This document shows positions 1-4,811 of a stretch of DNA of 5,511 bases, one piece after another. The notes beneath the pieces were generated by a model. The model saw nothing but the letters and a program-made list of their open reading frames with translations, searched no databases and was not told where the DNA came from. This stretch comes from Chloroflexales bacterium (GTDB lineage: Bacteria > Chloroflexota > Chloroflexia > Chloroflexales > Chloroflexaceae): contig JAAXUL010000584.1 in assembly GCA_013336035.1 (NCBI GenBank), positions 1-5,511 on the forward strand. Reading direction: 5' to 3'. The position numbers were made by a program, and so were the translations under genes. Position 1 is the stretch's first letter; each line of letters opens with the position of its first letter.

Positions 1-125
1 AAGTCGTCGCCGATCGCCAGCATGCGCTGGCGCATCTGGTAGCGCGTGGCGTTGCCGCCGCGGCCGAAGGCCTCACGATCCCCCTGCCGCTCCTCGCGCC
101 GCTCAAGCCGTCGTCCGCGGAACAT
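1..125 (-). CDS. LURP-one-related family protein, N-terminal part (runs off the left edge)
   Basis: An open frame on the minus strand starts at ATG (123-125) and stays open for 41 codons to the window edge. A purine-rich Shine-Dalgarno (AAAGGGG) lies about 5 nt upstream. The product begins with a basic/acidic stretch rich in Arg and Glu (MFRGRRLERREERQGDREAF), then a Gly-rich linker, then ATRYQMRQRMLAIGDDF. The RYxMRQ...(F/I)GDDF motif is typical of the first beta strands of the LURP-one-related (DUF567, YxjI/tubby-like) fold. In bacteria these are small cytoplasmic or membrane-associated beta-barrel proteins of roughly 160-200 aa and poorly defined function. Only about a quarter of the protein is visible, so function and integrity cannot be judged. 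A group II intron ends 49 nt upstream in the same orientation, so it may sit in this gene's 5' leader. The family call rests on one recognisable motif. Confidence 0.72.
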   Translation of the reverse strand, partial: MFRGRRLERREERQGDREAFGRGGNATRYQMRQRMLAIGDD

Positions 126-174
126 CTGCGCCCCTTTCTCCCACGGGCCAGGCGCTCATAGAAAGCTTGCCTTA

Positions 175-249
175 GTGGAATAGGGAAGGCAGCTCGCGCT
201 GCTCCCCCCTCCGCAGAACCGTGCGCACCTGTTTCCAAGTACACGGCTC
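175..249 (-). ncRNA. Group II intron domains V and VI (catalytic core and branch point)
   Basis: Domain V occupies 249 down to 216 and is exactly 34 nt. An 8-bp lower stem (GAGCCGUG with CACGGUUC) carries the catalytic AGC triad, followed by a 2-nt CG bulge on the 3' side, a 6-bp upper stem (UACUUG with CAGGUG) and a GAAA tetraloop. Domain VI follows. GGAG pairs with UUCC at its base, a single A is bulged 7 nt from the intron end, GGGGGA pairs with UUCCCU, and GCAGC/GCUGC is capped by a GCGA loop. The bulged A (complement of T181) is at the position expected for the lariat branch nucleotide. The fold is so complete that the intron appears catalytically intact here; this is read by eye, not computed. 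Confidence 0.9.
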
Positions 250-679
250 CCAGGTCGAATACGATGTTCCAGGTGCGCTGGAAGCTAGAGCTGAGGCTCC
301 CCCATACTCCGATGACGCGAGGTCTCTAGCTTGCAGATGGGTTCGTTCCCGTGCTCCTGGTCCGTCTACTTCGATCCCTGCCCCACGTCAGCGCCCTTTC
401 AGGCTGGTCAGAAGACCTATCCGGCGGGTTATGGTTTCCCCGTGCCTTTTCGGCTGCCGGCCTTCGCTTCTTGGGGCATCTTGTCCCCGCTGGGGCGTTG
501 TGCCGCCCTCACGGTTGGCTCACGCCGTCCTGACCGCCGAGGCGAGGGTGCTGTGTCCCGGCAGCTTCACACCCCACCGTTACCGATGACGCATGTGCCG
601 GTAGGAACCACTGGCAGAACAGTGGGTTGCGTCCTGGTGATGCAGTCGCAACAGTTGTGCATGTGACCTCGTGTCGCAC
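175..679 (-). mobile_element. ORF-less group II intron, about 505 nt
   Basis: Read on the minus strand, the element starts GUGCGACACGAGG at 679, matching the bacterial group II 5' consensus GUGYG. It ends ...CCCUAUUCCAC at 175, matching the 3' consensus AY. Near the 3' end are a canonical 34-nt domain V (216-249) and a domain VI with a bulged A (the complement of 181). Other stems expected of the scaffold are visible near the 5' end: GUUGCG/CGCAAC, CCACUG/CAGUGG and a CCGGCA/UGCCGG pair. A perfect 9-bp stem (282-290 with 324-332) lies towards the domain III/IV part. The last exon bases, GCCUA (680-684), can pair with UAGGU inside the intron (415-419) as a possible IBS1-EBS1 contact. No reverse transcriptase/maturase frame is present, whereas ORF-bearing bacterial group II introns are usually 2-3 kb. 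Splicing or mobility would therefore need a maturase supplied in trans. The 3' end is firm. The 5' end is less certain because it rests on the short GUGCG motif and fit. Confidence 0.83.
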
Positions 680-698
680 TAGGCGCGGAAACCCAGCA

Positions 699-855
699 GC
701 TAAAGGACTCTGTTGGTTAAAGGGTTTCTTAACCATCCTCTAGGCCTTGTTCGTGACCTTGATGGCTATGAACTGGGGCCTCCAGGCTCCTCCTGAGCGG
801 CCAAAAGGCGCTCAGAGCAGGTTAAGAGAAGGTTTAACCAACAGAGTCCTTTAGC
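699..855. mobile_element. MITE-like non-coding element with 23-bp perfect terminal inverted repeats
   Basis: Positions 699-721 (starting GCTAAAGGACTCTG) are the exact reverse complement of 833-855. The match continues imperfectly inward to about 734 and 820, including a shared TTAACC block, giving arms of about 36 bp. The 85-nt centre has no credible coding frame but holds a short hairpin. TA dinucleotides lie just inside each end (GC-TA-AAGG and CCTT-TA-GC), which would suit a Tc1/IS630-type TA target duplication, but the ends are too symmetrical to prove a duplication. It could be a miniature transposable element or, less likely, a large RNA/DNA hairpin used as a bidirectional terminator, although T-tracts are missing. 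The element lies between the lipoprotein gene and the group II intron, 19 nt from the intron's 5' end. Confidence 0.62.
793..815. repeat. Internal hairpin of the inverted-repeat element
   Basis: CTGAGCG (793-799) pairs perfectly with CGCTCAG (809-815). Inside, CC/GG close an AAAA loop with one bulged G. No run of T follows on either strand, so it is not a standard intrinsic terminator. It is probably a structural part of the surrounding element. Confidence 0.5.
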
Positions 856-876
856 GGTGGGTAGCTTACTGTCTTC

Positions 877-1284
877 CTACGCGCAGGCCACCGTTGTCCG
901 TAAGGTTTTCGCGGACGCCTTCACCGCGACGACCTTCGGCTGGACCGTGGCGAGGGCCTGCTCGACGGTGGTCGACTCGGGTAGGCTGTAGACGGTCTGC
1001 TGGAGGTCGAGCACGGTGGCGTAGAACGTGTCCGCCTTCACATCGCTGAGCTGGGCCCCCGCCTGCAGCACGTCCTGCCAGGCCTGGTTGACCGCCTGCT
1101 GCCCGTCCTTGTACTGGCCGATGGTGGCGTTCGGGCCCAGGGCCTCGTAGCCGGCCATCGTTTGCTCCAGCGTGTTGAGGGAGGAGCAGAACTGGGTTCG
1201 CGCCTCCGACGGGGTGACCGCGCAGGCTGCGAGGGCGGCGCCAAGCAGCAGGGCGCACCCGACCGTCATGATTCGTTTGAGCAT
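877..1284 (-). CDS. Small secreted lipoprotein of unknown family
   Basis: The 135-aa product has a lipoprotein signal peptide: positively charged MLKRIM, a hydrophobic core, and a lipobox LAAC with the modified cysteine at residue 21. The mature part of about 115 aa should be anchored on the outer face of the membrane. It is predicted to be largely helical, with Gln/Ala-rich segments (LNTLEQTMAGYEAL, VNQAWQDVLQAGAQL, VLDLQQTVYSL), suggesting a small helical bundle. Besides the lipidated Cys21 there are only Cys33 and Cys134, one at each end of the mature chain, which could form a disulfide. The start is well supported: AGGAGG lies 6 nt upstream of the ATG. The gene is last in the minus-strand operon, 21 nt after the small membrane protein gene. 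I do not recognise a named family. A periplasmic or surface structural role is inferred from the signal and neighbours only. Confidence 0.82.
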   Translation of the reverse strand: MLKRIMTVGCALLLGAALAACAVTPSEARTQFCSSLNTLEQTMAGYEALGPNATIGQYKDGQQAVNQAWQDVLQAGAQLSDVKADTFYATVLDLQQTVYSLPESTTVEQALATVQPKVVAVKASAKTLRTTVACA

Positions 1285-1305
1285 CGATATCCTCCTGGGA
1301 TTCTG

Positions 1306-1485
1306 TCACGATTGACGCCGGAAGTACTGCCAGGGCTTCCAGATCCAGAGCAGGCCGGCGGCGCCTAGGGCGAACAGGATGAGCCCATAGGGCAGGTAGC
1401 CGCCCGCCGCAAAGAAGATGGCCGCGCCCCACAGCCCGACGCATAGGGTCGTCAGCAAGATGCGGCTCAAGAGTTGGATTGACAC
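1306..1485 (-). CDS. Small two-TM membrane protein, 59 aa, GTG start
   Basis: A short frame starts at GTG (1483-1485), 7 nt after a perfect GGAGGAG Shine-Dalgarno (1493-1499), and ends with TGA at 1306-1308. The translation begins (M)SIQLLSRILLTTLCVGLWG. It contains two hydrophobic stretches, about residues 9-28 and 31-49, separated by a GGYLPYG turn. It ends in an aromatic, basic tail (WIWKPWQYFRRQS) typical of the cytoplasmic membrane interface. This is a coherent two-helix hairpin membrane protein. It fits tightly in the operon: 21 nt before the lipoprotein gene, and about 110 nt after the HdeD-like gene with a hairpin between. No ATG is available in frame, so ATG-only gene callers would miss it. 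I cannot assign a family. A role with the neighbouring HdeD-like protein or lipoprotein in the membrane is an inference from position. Confidence 0.75.
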   Translation of the reverse strand: MSIQLLSRILLTTLCVGLWGAAIFFAAGGYLPYGLILFALGAAGLLWIWKPWQYFRRQS

Positions 1486-1521
1486 AATGACACTCCTCCG
1501 AAGCTGCGTCAGGGAGGGTCA

Positions 1522-1543
1522 CAGGGAGGGCAAGCCCTCCCTG
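1522..1543. repeat. Perfect intergenic palindrome/hairpin
   Basis: CAGGGAGGGC (1522-1531) and GCCCTCCCTG (1534-1543) are exact reverse complements around AA, folding as a 9-bp stem with a CAAG loop. A second AGGGAGGG copy precedes it at 1511-1518. On the minus (operon) strand no T-run follows, so it is not a clear terminator. An A/T-rich run (CAAAAAC) follows only on the plus strand. It lies between the HdeD-like gene and the 59-aa gene and might stabilise the upstream mRNA or tune downstream expression. Confidence 0.6.
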
Positions 1544-1595
1544 CAAAAACCACCTGTCTGGTCCTGGGCGTGCCGCAAGCAGGGTTTGCGAGCCT

Positions 1596-2141
1596 TTAGC
1601 GCATACGGAACGCGGCAATGATCAGGAAGACGCCGATGCCAATCAGGACGATCCCGAGGCTCCAGGGCAGGGCCAGGGTCGCGCTCAGCGGGTTGAAGAG
1701 CATCACCAGGCCGAAGAAGATTCCGAAGGCGCCCAGCACCGCCGGCCACCAGCCCTCGCCCCGGAAGGCCTGCACGATGCCGATCACTCCGTAGATGATG
1801 GCGCAGACGGCCAGCACGATGGTGAAGGCCGTGCCCACCGAGAACGCCGTGCCGAGGGGGTGACCCTGGCCGAGCATGCCCGACACGATGAAGAGGCCGG
1901 CCAGGATGCCCACGATGCCGGAGAAGAGCTTCCAGCCCCAGCCCTCGCGATCCTGGAAGATGCGGAAGATATCGATGGCGCCGATCACAATCCAGTAGAG
2001 GCCCAGCCCCAGCACGAAACCCACCGAGGTCGTCGCGGGGTTGGTCAGGAAGAAGATTCCGACCAGGATGGCCAGGATGCCTTCGATGAGCGGGAGCCAC
2101 CACCGATCGTGCCGTCCCGTTACTGCTGTCGTCGCAGCCAT
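1596..2141 (-). CDS. HdeD-like DUF308 integral membrane protein
   Basis: The 181-aa protein consists almost entirely of six hydrophobic helices, at about residues 14-34, 40-62, 70-91, 98-126, 131-151 and 156-178. They fall into three two-helix DUF308 repeats with the typical pattern of a Gly-rich helix ending near a short NP turn (FFLTNPATT, VMLFNPLSA) and a following G(I/V)xxxxGxxxI helix. This is the architecture of the HdeD family, named after an E. coli inner-membrane protein linked to acid resistance. Biochemical function in other bacteria is not established. I chose the start MAATTAV because AAGGAG lies 7 nt upstream; the frame extends further upstream to 2240 without stops, but that would overlap the cardiolipin synthase end and adds an Arg-rich, non-conserved stretch. 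The gene follows the synthase by 29 nt, so the two are almost certainly co-transcribed. Confidence 0.9.
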   Translation of the reverse strand: MAATTAVTGRHDRWWLPLIEGILAILVGIFFLTNPATTSVGFVLGLGLYWIVIGAIDIFRIFQDREGWGWKLFSGIVGILAGLFIVSGMLGQGHPLGTAFSVGTAFTIVLAVCAIIYGVIGIVQAFRGEGWWPAVLGAFGIFFGLVMLFNPLSATLALPWSLGIVLIGIGVFLIIAAFRMR

Positions 2142-2170
2142 GTCCCTACTCCTTTTCCATCTCCACCCGG

Positions 2171-3643
2171 CTACTGAAGCGCCGCCGTCAGGCGCATGGT
2201 GTTGTCGTAGAACTTGTGCAGCGCGGGCCGGGCCTGCCACTCGTTCAGGCGCAGCGGCTTAGCCCGCTGGATGTACATCGCGTAGATCGGCTCGAAGTCG
2301 GCCACCACCTGGCGGTCGTAGATCACCAGCGTGACCTCCATGTTCAGCAGCATCGAGCGGATGTCCATGTTGCTCGAGCCGACCACGCAGATGTCGTCGT
2401 CGATGCTGAAGTGCTTGGAGTGCAGCACCGCCGGAGCGTTGAACAGGTGGATCTTCACCCCCGCCTTCAGCAGCTCCTCGTAGTACGAGCGCTGGGCGTG
2501 GAAGACCATGAACTGGTCGCCGATCGCCGAGGTGATCAGCGTCACCTCCACCCCGCGCTGGGCCGCGCTAGTGACCGCCTGGATGATCGCCTCGTCGGGC
2601 ACGAAGTAGGGGTTGGCGATGGTGATCCGGCGCGTGGCCGCGTGAAAGAGGCCGGTGAAGAGGCGCTGGTTGTTCTCGGTGTCGAAGCCCGAGCCGCTCG
2701 GCACCACCTGGCAGAGCACCTCGCCCGCCTCCACTGGCGTGAAGGCGCTCTCGGGGGCGGTCTGCCTGTCGAGCAGGATGTTGGTCTCGGAGTACCAGTC
2801 GGTGCGGAAGGGCGCGTCGAGCTGGTAGACCACCGGCCCGCGCACACAGGCTATCAGCTCCTGGTAGTAGAGCCCCTTCTTGAGGTTCTTCTTAACCAGG
2901 TAGGTCTTGTCGATCATATTCTGCGAGCCGGTGAAGCCGACCGTGCCGTCCACGACGACGATCTTGCGGTGGTTGCGCAGGTCGGGGCGCGACCAGGCGC
3001 TCTTGAGCGGCTGGAAGGGCAGCATCAGGTGCCACTGGACGCCGTCACGGGTCAGGCGCTCGCACATCTCCTTGTAGCCGGGGTAGCTCGAGCAACCGAG
3101 GTGATCCATCAGCAGGCGCACCGGCACGCCGCGCTTCACAGCGCGCTCCATCGCGTCGAAGAAGGGCGCGGTGGTCTTGTCGAGGGCTATGATGAAGAAC
3201 TCGATGTGGACGAAGCGCTCGGCGCGGTCCACCGCCTCGGCCATGCTCATGATCGAGCCCTCGTAGTCGGCCAGCAGCTCGACGCTGTTGCCACCAAAGG
3301 CGGGGATGCCACTGAGGTTCTGGTTGAGGCAGACAAAGGGCGCGTAGCGGGGCGTGATCTCCGGGCTGATCATGTGGGTGAGGGCGGGGTTCTGGCGCTC
3401 GCGCTCGACGACGCCGCCGAGGATCTCGGTCACGGTCCGCTGGCGGGCCCGGCGCGCGCGGGAGAGCTTGGGGCTGCCGAGGACCAGGAAGAGGATGAGG
3501 CCGAGGAGGGGCAGGGCGAGGATGAGCAGCAGCCAGGCCGTGGCCTCGCCGGGCTTGCGGTTGGCCGGGATCACGACGAGCGCGACGAGAAAGATTGCCA
3601 ATGAAAGCAGGGTGAACCATATGCCTGGTATCAGCCATCCCAT
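2171..3643 (-). CDS. cls: Cardiolipin synthase, phospholipase D superfamily
   Basis: The 490-aa protein has the full bacterial cardiolipin synthase layout and usual length. Two N-terminal membrane helices (about residues 5-27 and 36-57, the PLDc_N region) are followed by two phospholipase D domains. Each has an intact HxKxxxxD catalytic motif: NHRKIVVVDG with H225, K227, D232, followed by GFTGSQN; and LHSKHFSIDDD with H408, K410, D415, followed by VVGSSNMDIRS. The family joins two phosphatidylglycerol molecules (or phosphatidylglycerol and another lipid) into cardiolipin with release of the leftover alcohol, at the cytoplasmic membrane. Other landmarks are HIEFFII in domain 1 and IANPYFVPDE in domain 2. 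The start codon has AGGGAGG 9 nt upstream and gives a sensible first helix. It is the first gene of the minus-strand operon, read away from the divergent DUF6325 gene. Nothing looks broken. Exact donor substrate specificity cannot be read from sequence. Confidence 0.95.
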   Translation of the reverse strand: MGWLIPGIWFTLLSLAIFLVALVVIPANRKPGEATAWLLLILALPLLGLILFLVLGSPKLSRARRARQRTVTEILGGVVERERQNPALTHMISPEITPRYAPFVCLNQNLSGIPAFGGNSVELLADYEGSIMSMAEAVDRAERFVHIEFFIIALDKTTAPFFDAMERAVKRGVPVRLLMDHLGCSSYPGYKEMCERLTRDGVQWHLMLPFQPLKSAWSRPDLRNHRKIVVVDGTVGFTGSQNMIDKTYLVKKNLKKGLYYQELIACVRGPVVYQLDAPFRTDWYSETNILLDRQTAPESAFTPVEAGEVLCQVVPSGSGFDTENNQRLFTGLFHAATRRITIANPYFVPDEAIIQAVTSAAQRGVEVTLITSAIGDQFMVFHAQRSYYEELLKAGVKIHLFNAPAVLHSKHFSIDDDICVVGSSNMDIRSMLLNMEVTLVIYDRQVVADFEPIYAMYIQRAKPLRLNEWQARPALHKFYDNTMRLTAALQ

Positions 3644-3687
3644 AGGTGCTCGCCTCCCTCTCGATCGTGCTTGCCGGGTACGCCCTG

Positions 3688-3716
3688 ACTATAGCGCGGC
3701 GACAGGCCGGTGGAAC
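3688..3716 (-). promoter_or_regulatory. Candidate promoter for the cls operon
   Basis: On the minus strand, TATAGT (3693 down to 3688) differs from the TATAAT consensus at one base. It lies about 45 nt upstream of the cls start codon, a plausible leader length. The -35 side is weak (GTTCCA or TTCCAC at 16-17 nt spacing), so the call rests mainly on the -10 box and position. Confidence 0.33.
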
Positions 3717-3911
3717 GATGCGCCGGGAGCGTTCGTGAGCGATCTTGTGGGATCAAGAGGGGTGGTCCCTACGGATGGTACTGGAGCCCCACACATCCAC
3801 ATGGATAGGCCCCTCCCGTACGCTCGGATCGCCCACCGCTCGTCTGCTCTGCCGGGGAAGAAGGATCCTGGCGGAGCGTGCGGCGCGCGGACATTGTCGC
3901 TACAAGTAGAA

Positions 3912-3928
3912 GTGGCAGCTACAGCCAC
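3912..3928 (+). promoter_or_regulatory. Small inverted repeat in the DUF6325 leader
   Basis: GTGGC and GCCAC are separated by 7 nt (AGCTACA), about 20 nt upstream of the ribosome site. It may be an operator half-site pair or a weak RNA hairpin. Such a short dyad can arise by chance. Confidence 0.25.
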
Positions 3929-3961
3929 CTATGTTCGGCGCTCATTAGGAGGGAGCCACCG

Positions 3962-4393
3962 ATGATTACACGTGGTCCTGTCGATGTGGTCGTTCTGGCA
4001 ATCGGAGAGCCGCGCTTCGATGGCAGCGTGCTCACCGAGCTCGAGCGGCAGGTCGCAGCCGGGACGATCCGCGTCCTCGACATCATGGTCCTGATGAAGG
4101 ATCAGGACGGGCAGCACATTGCCTTCGACATCAACGATCTCCAGCCCAGCCAGATGGCGGCCCTGGGCTTCAACCCGAGCGAGACGCACGGGCTCTTCAA
4201 CCGTGAGGATGCCGACACGCTGTACGAGGGGATGGTGAGCGACTCGGCGGTCGCCGCCCTGGCGATCGAGCACATCTGGGCCGTCAGTCTGGTGAACGCC
4301 ATCGCCAGCACCGGAGCTGAGGTGGCCATGAATGTTCGCGTGCCCGCGCTCGTCGTCGACGAGGCCTTCGCCTCGATAGCCACCAGCGCGTAA
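3962..4393 (+). CDS. DUF6325 family protein
   Basis: The 143-aa protein resembles the DUF6325 family. It has an N-terminal GPVDVVVLAIGEPRF strand, then VLTELERQVAAGTIRVLDIMVLMKDQDG (residues 23-50), an acidic middle section, and AIEHIWAVSLVNAI (101-114) before a VRVPA strand near the end. Family members are small, soluble cytoplasmic alpha/beta proteins of unknown biochemical function, often found beside SHOCT-domain genes. That is the arrangement here: the stop codon is 11 nt from the next gene's start, and the next ribosome site overlaps this stop. There is no signal peptide or membrane helix. The start was chosen for AGGAGG 9 nt upstream and because the family's conserved part starts directly after it. 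Family recognition is from memory of the motif pattern; molecular function is unknown. Confidence 0.8.
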   Translation: MITRGPVDVVVLAIGEPRFDGSVLTELERQVAAGTIRVLDIMVLMKDQDGQHIAFDINDLQPSQMAALGFNPSETHGLFNREDADTLYEGMVSDSAVAALAIEHIWAVSLVNAIASTGAEVAMNVRVPALVVDEAFASIATSA

Positions 4394-4404
4394 AGGAGAA
4401 TGCT

Positions 4405-4743
4405 ATGCCAGGCTTACTCCGAGGGATGGCGAAGACCGCCGCGGTGGTCGGCACGGCGACCGCCACCCGCAACGTGGTGAACCGCCGTCAGGCGAATAAG
4501 AACGTCGCGGCGTACAGCAATGCGGTGGACAATGCCTATACACAGCAGGCCCCGCCGCCGCAGCAGTACGCCCCGCCGCCGCAGCAGTATGCCCCGCCGC
4601 CGCAGCAGTATGCCCCGCCGGAGCAATATGCACCGGAAGAGGATGTGATCAGCCAGCTTGAGCGGCTCGGCGCGCTGAGAGCTCAGGGGCTCCTCTCCGA
4701 CGAAGAGTTCGCCGCCGCCAAGCAGCGACTACTGGCAGGTTGA
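4405..4743 (+). CDS. SHOCT-domain protein with Pro/Gln/Tyr tandem repeat
   Basis: The 112-aa protein has three parts. The N-terminal segment (residues 1-45) is basic with a short Ala/Val-rich stretch (TAAVVGTATATRNVVNRRQA). The low-complexity linker (49-77) is made of APPPQQY units. The C-terminal SHOCT domain (about 80-111) reads DVISQLERLGALRAQG, then LLSDEEFAAAKQRLL. SHOCT is a short helical hairpin found at protein ends, thought to mediate oligomerisation or binding. The conserved (L/G)xLxxxGxLTxEEFxxxKxxLL pattern is complete here, with S in place of T. The gene is translationally close to the DUF6325 gene: AAAGGAG overlaps that gene's stop and lies 6 nt before this ATG. A second ATG at 4400 is in another frame and is disregarded. 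The protein probably partners the DUF6325 product. Its biochemical role is unknown. Confidence 0.87.
   Translation: MPGLLRGMAKTAAVVGTATATRNVVNRRQANKNVAAYSNAVDNAYTQQAPPPQQYAPPPQQYAPPPQQYAPPEQYAPEEDVISQLERLGALRAQGLLSDEEFAAAKQRLLAG
4549..4629 (+). repeat. In-frame 21-bp tandem repeat encoding APPPQQY
   Basis: Three 21-bp units (4549-4569, 4570-4590, 4591-4611) differ only at one third-codon position (TAC versus TAT). A fourth, degenerate 18-bp unit (4612-4629) encodes APPEQY. The period is a multiple of three, so copy-number change would lengthen or shorten the linker without breaking the frame. Confidence 0.92.
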
Positions 4744-4757
4744 CGGGAGGCTTCCCG

Positions 4758-4791
4758 GCAGGCGCGGCGGGGCAGCCCTCGCCGCTCCTGC
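4758..4791 (+). promoter_or_regulatory. Stable GC-rich hairpin in the leader of the response-regulator gene
   Basis: In the 68-nt gap before the regulator gene, GCAGG (4758-4762) pairs with CCTGC (4787-4791). After one C/T mismatch GCGGCG (4764-4769) pairs with CGCCGC (4780-4785), and GGG (4770-4772) pairs with CCC (4776-4778) over a CAG loop. That gives about 14 base pairs, nearly all G-C. No T-run follows, so it is not a standard intrinsic terminator. It ends 8 nt before the ribosome site (GGAGAG, 4800-4805) and may dampen or separate expression of the regulator from the upstream pair. Confidence 0.6.
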
Positions 4792-4811
4792 AATCTCCTG
4801 GAGAGAGTGCC

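Larger units (their letters stand above)
3644..3961. other. Divergent intergenic region (318 bp) between cls and the DUF6325 gene
   Basis: No convincing gene is present. Frames crossing it on both strands lack ribosome sites and protein-like composition. It must hold the start signals for both operons. Visible elements are a TATAGT box facing cls, small inverted repeats (ATCCA-CA-TGGAT at 3796-3807; GTGGC/GCCAC at 3912-3916 and 3924-3928), and the AGGAGG ribosome site of the plus-strand operon at 3947-3952. The DUF6325 frame can be extended to a GTG at 3878, but ATG 3962 with its strong ribosome site is preferred. Confidence 0.6.

Noticed and set aside
221..736. Several open frames of 60-122 aa on both strands (221-589, 331-666, 351-533 plus; 509-736 minus)
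   Set aside because: They lie wholly or largely in the structured group II intron, have no ribosome sites or protein-like composition, and overlap one another. The RNA structure explains the region better.
699..855. CRISPR-like or tRNA interpretation of the inverted-repeat region
   Set aside because: There are only two arms, in inverted rather than direct orientation, with no regular spacers. No cloverleaf or T-loop consensus is present.
866..1618. 250-aa minus-strand frame spanning the lipoprotein and small-protein genes
   Set aside because: It overlaps two better-supported genes in other frames, has an Arg/Pro-rich shadow composition and no family resemblance.
2142..2240. Upstream extension of the HdeD-like protein to 2240
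   Set aside because: It would overlap the cls coding end by 70 nt and adds a basic non-hydrophobic stretch. The ATG at 2139-2141 has AAGGAG at proper spacing and starts the conserved part.
2216..3604. Long 462-aa plus-strand frame opposite the cardiolipin synthase
   Set aside because: It is an antisense shadow of a high-GC gene. The composition is low complexity (rich in His, Asp, Val, Leu, Arg), there is no ribosome site, and the opposite strand encodes an unmistakable enzyme with both HKD motifs.
3878..3961. GTG-start extension of the DUF6325 protein
   Set aside because: No good ribosome site precedes it, and the extension is not family-like. The internal ATG at 3962 has AGGAGG 9 nt upstream.
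3354..3965. 203-aa plus-strand frame running from cls antisense into the divergent region
   Set aside because: Its first half is antisense to cls, it is Arg/Ser-rich, has no ribosome site and ends inside the DUF6325 start region.
4740..4811. TTG start of the regulator overlapping the SHOCT stop codon
   Set aside because: It would add 24 unconserved residues through a stable hairpin. The ATG at 4812 has a good ribosome site and fits the start of the receiver fold.
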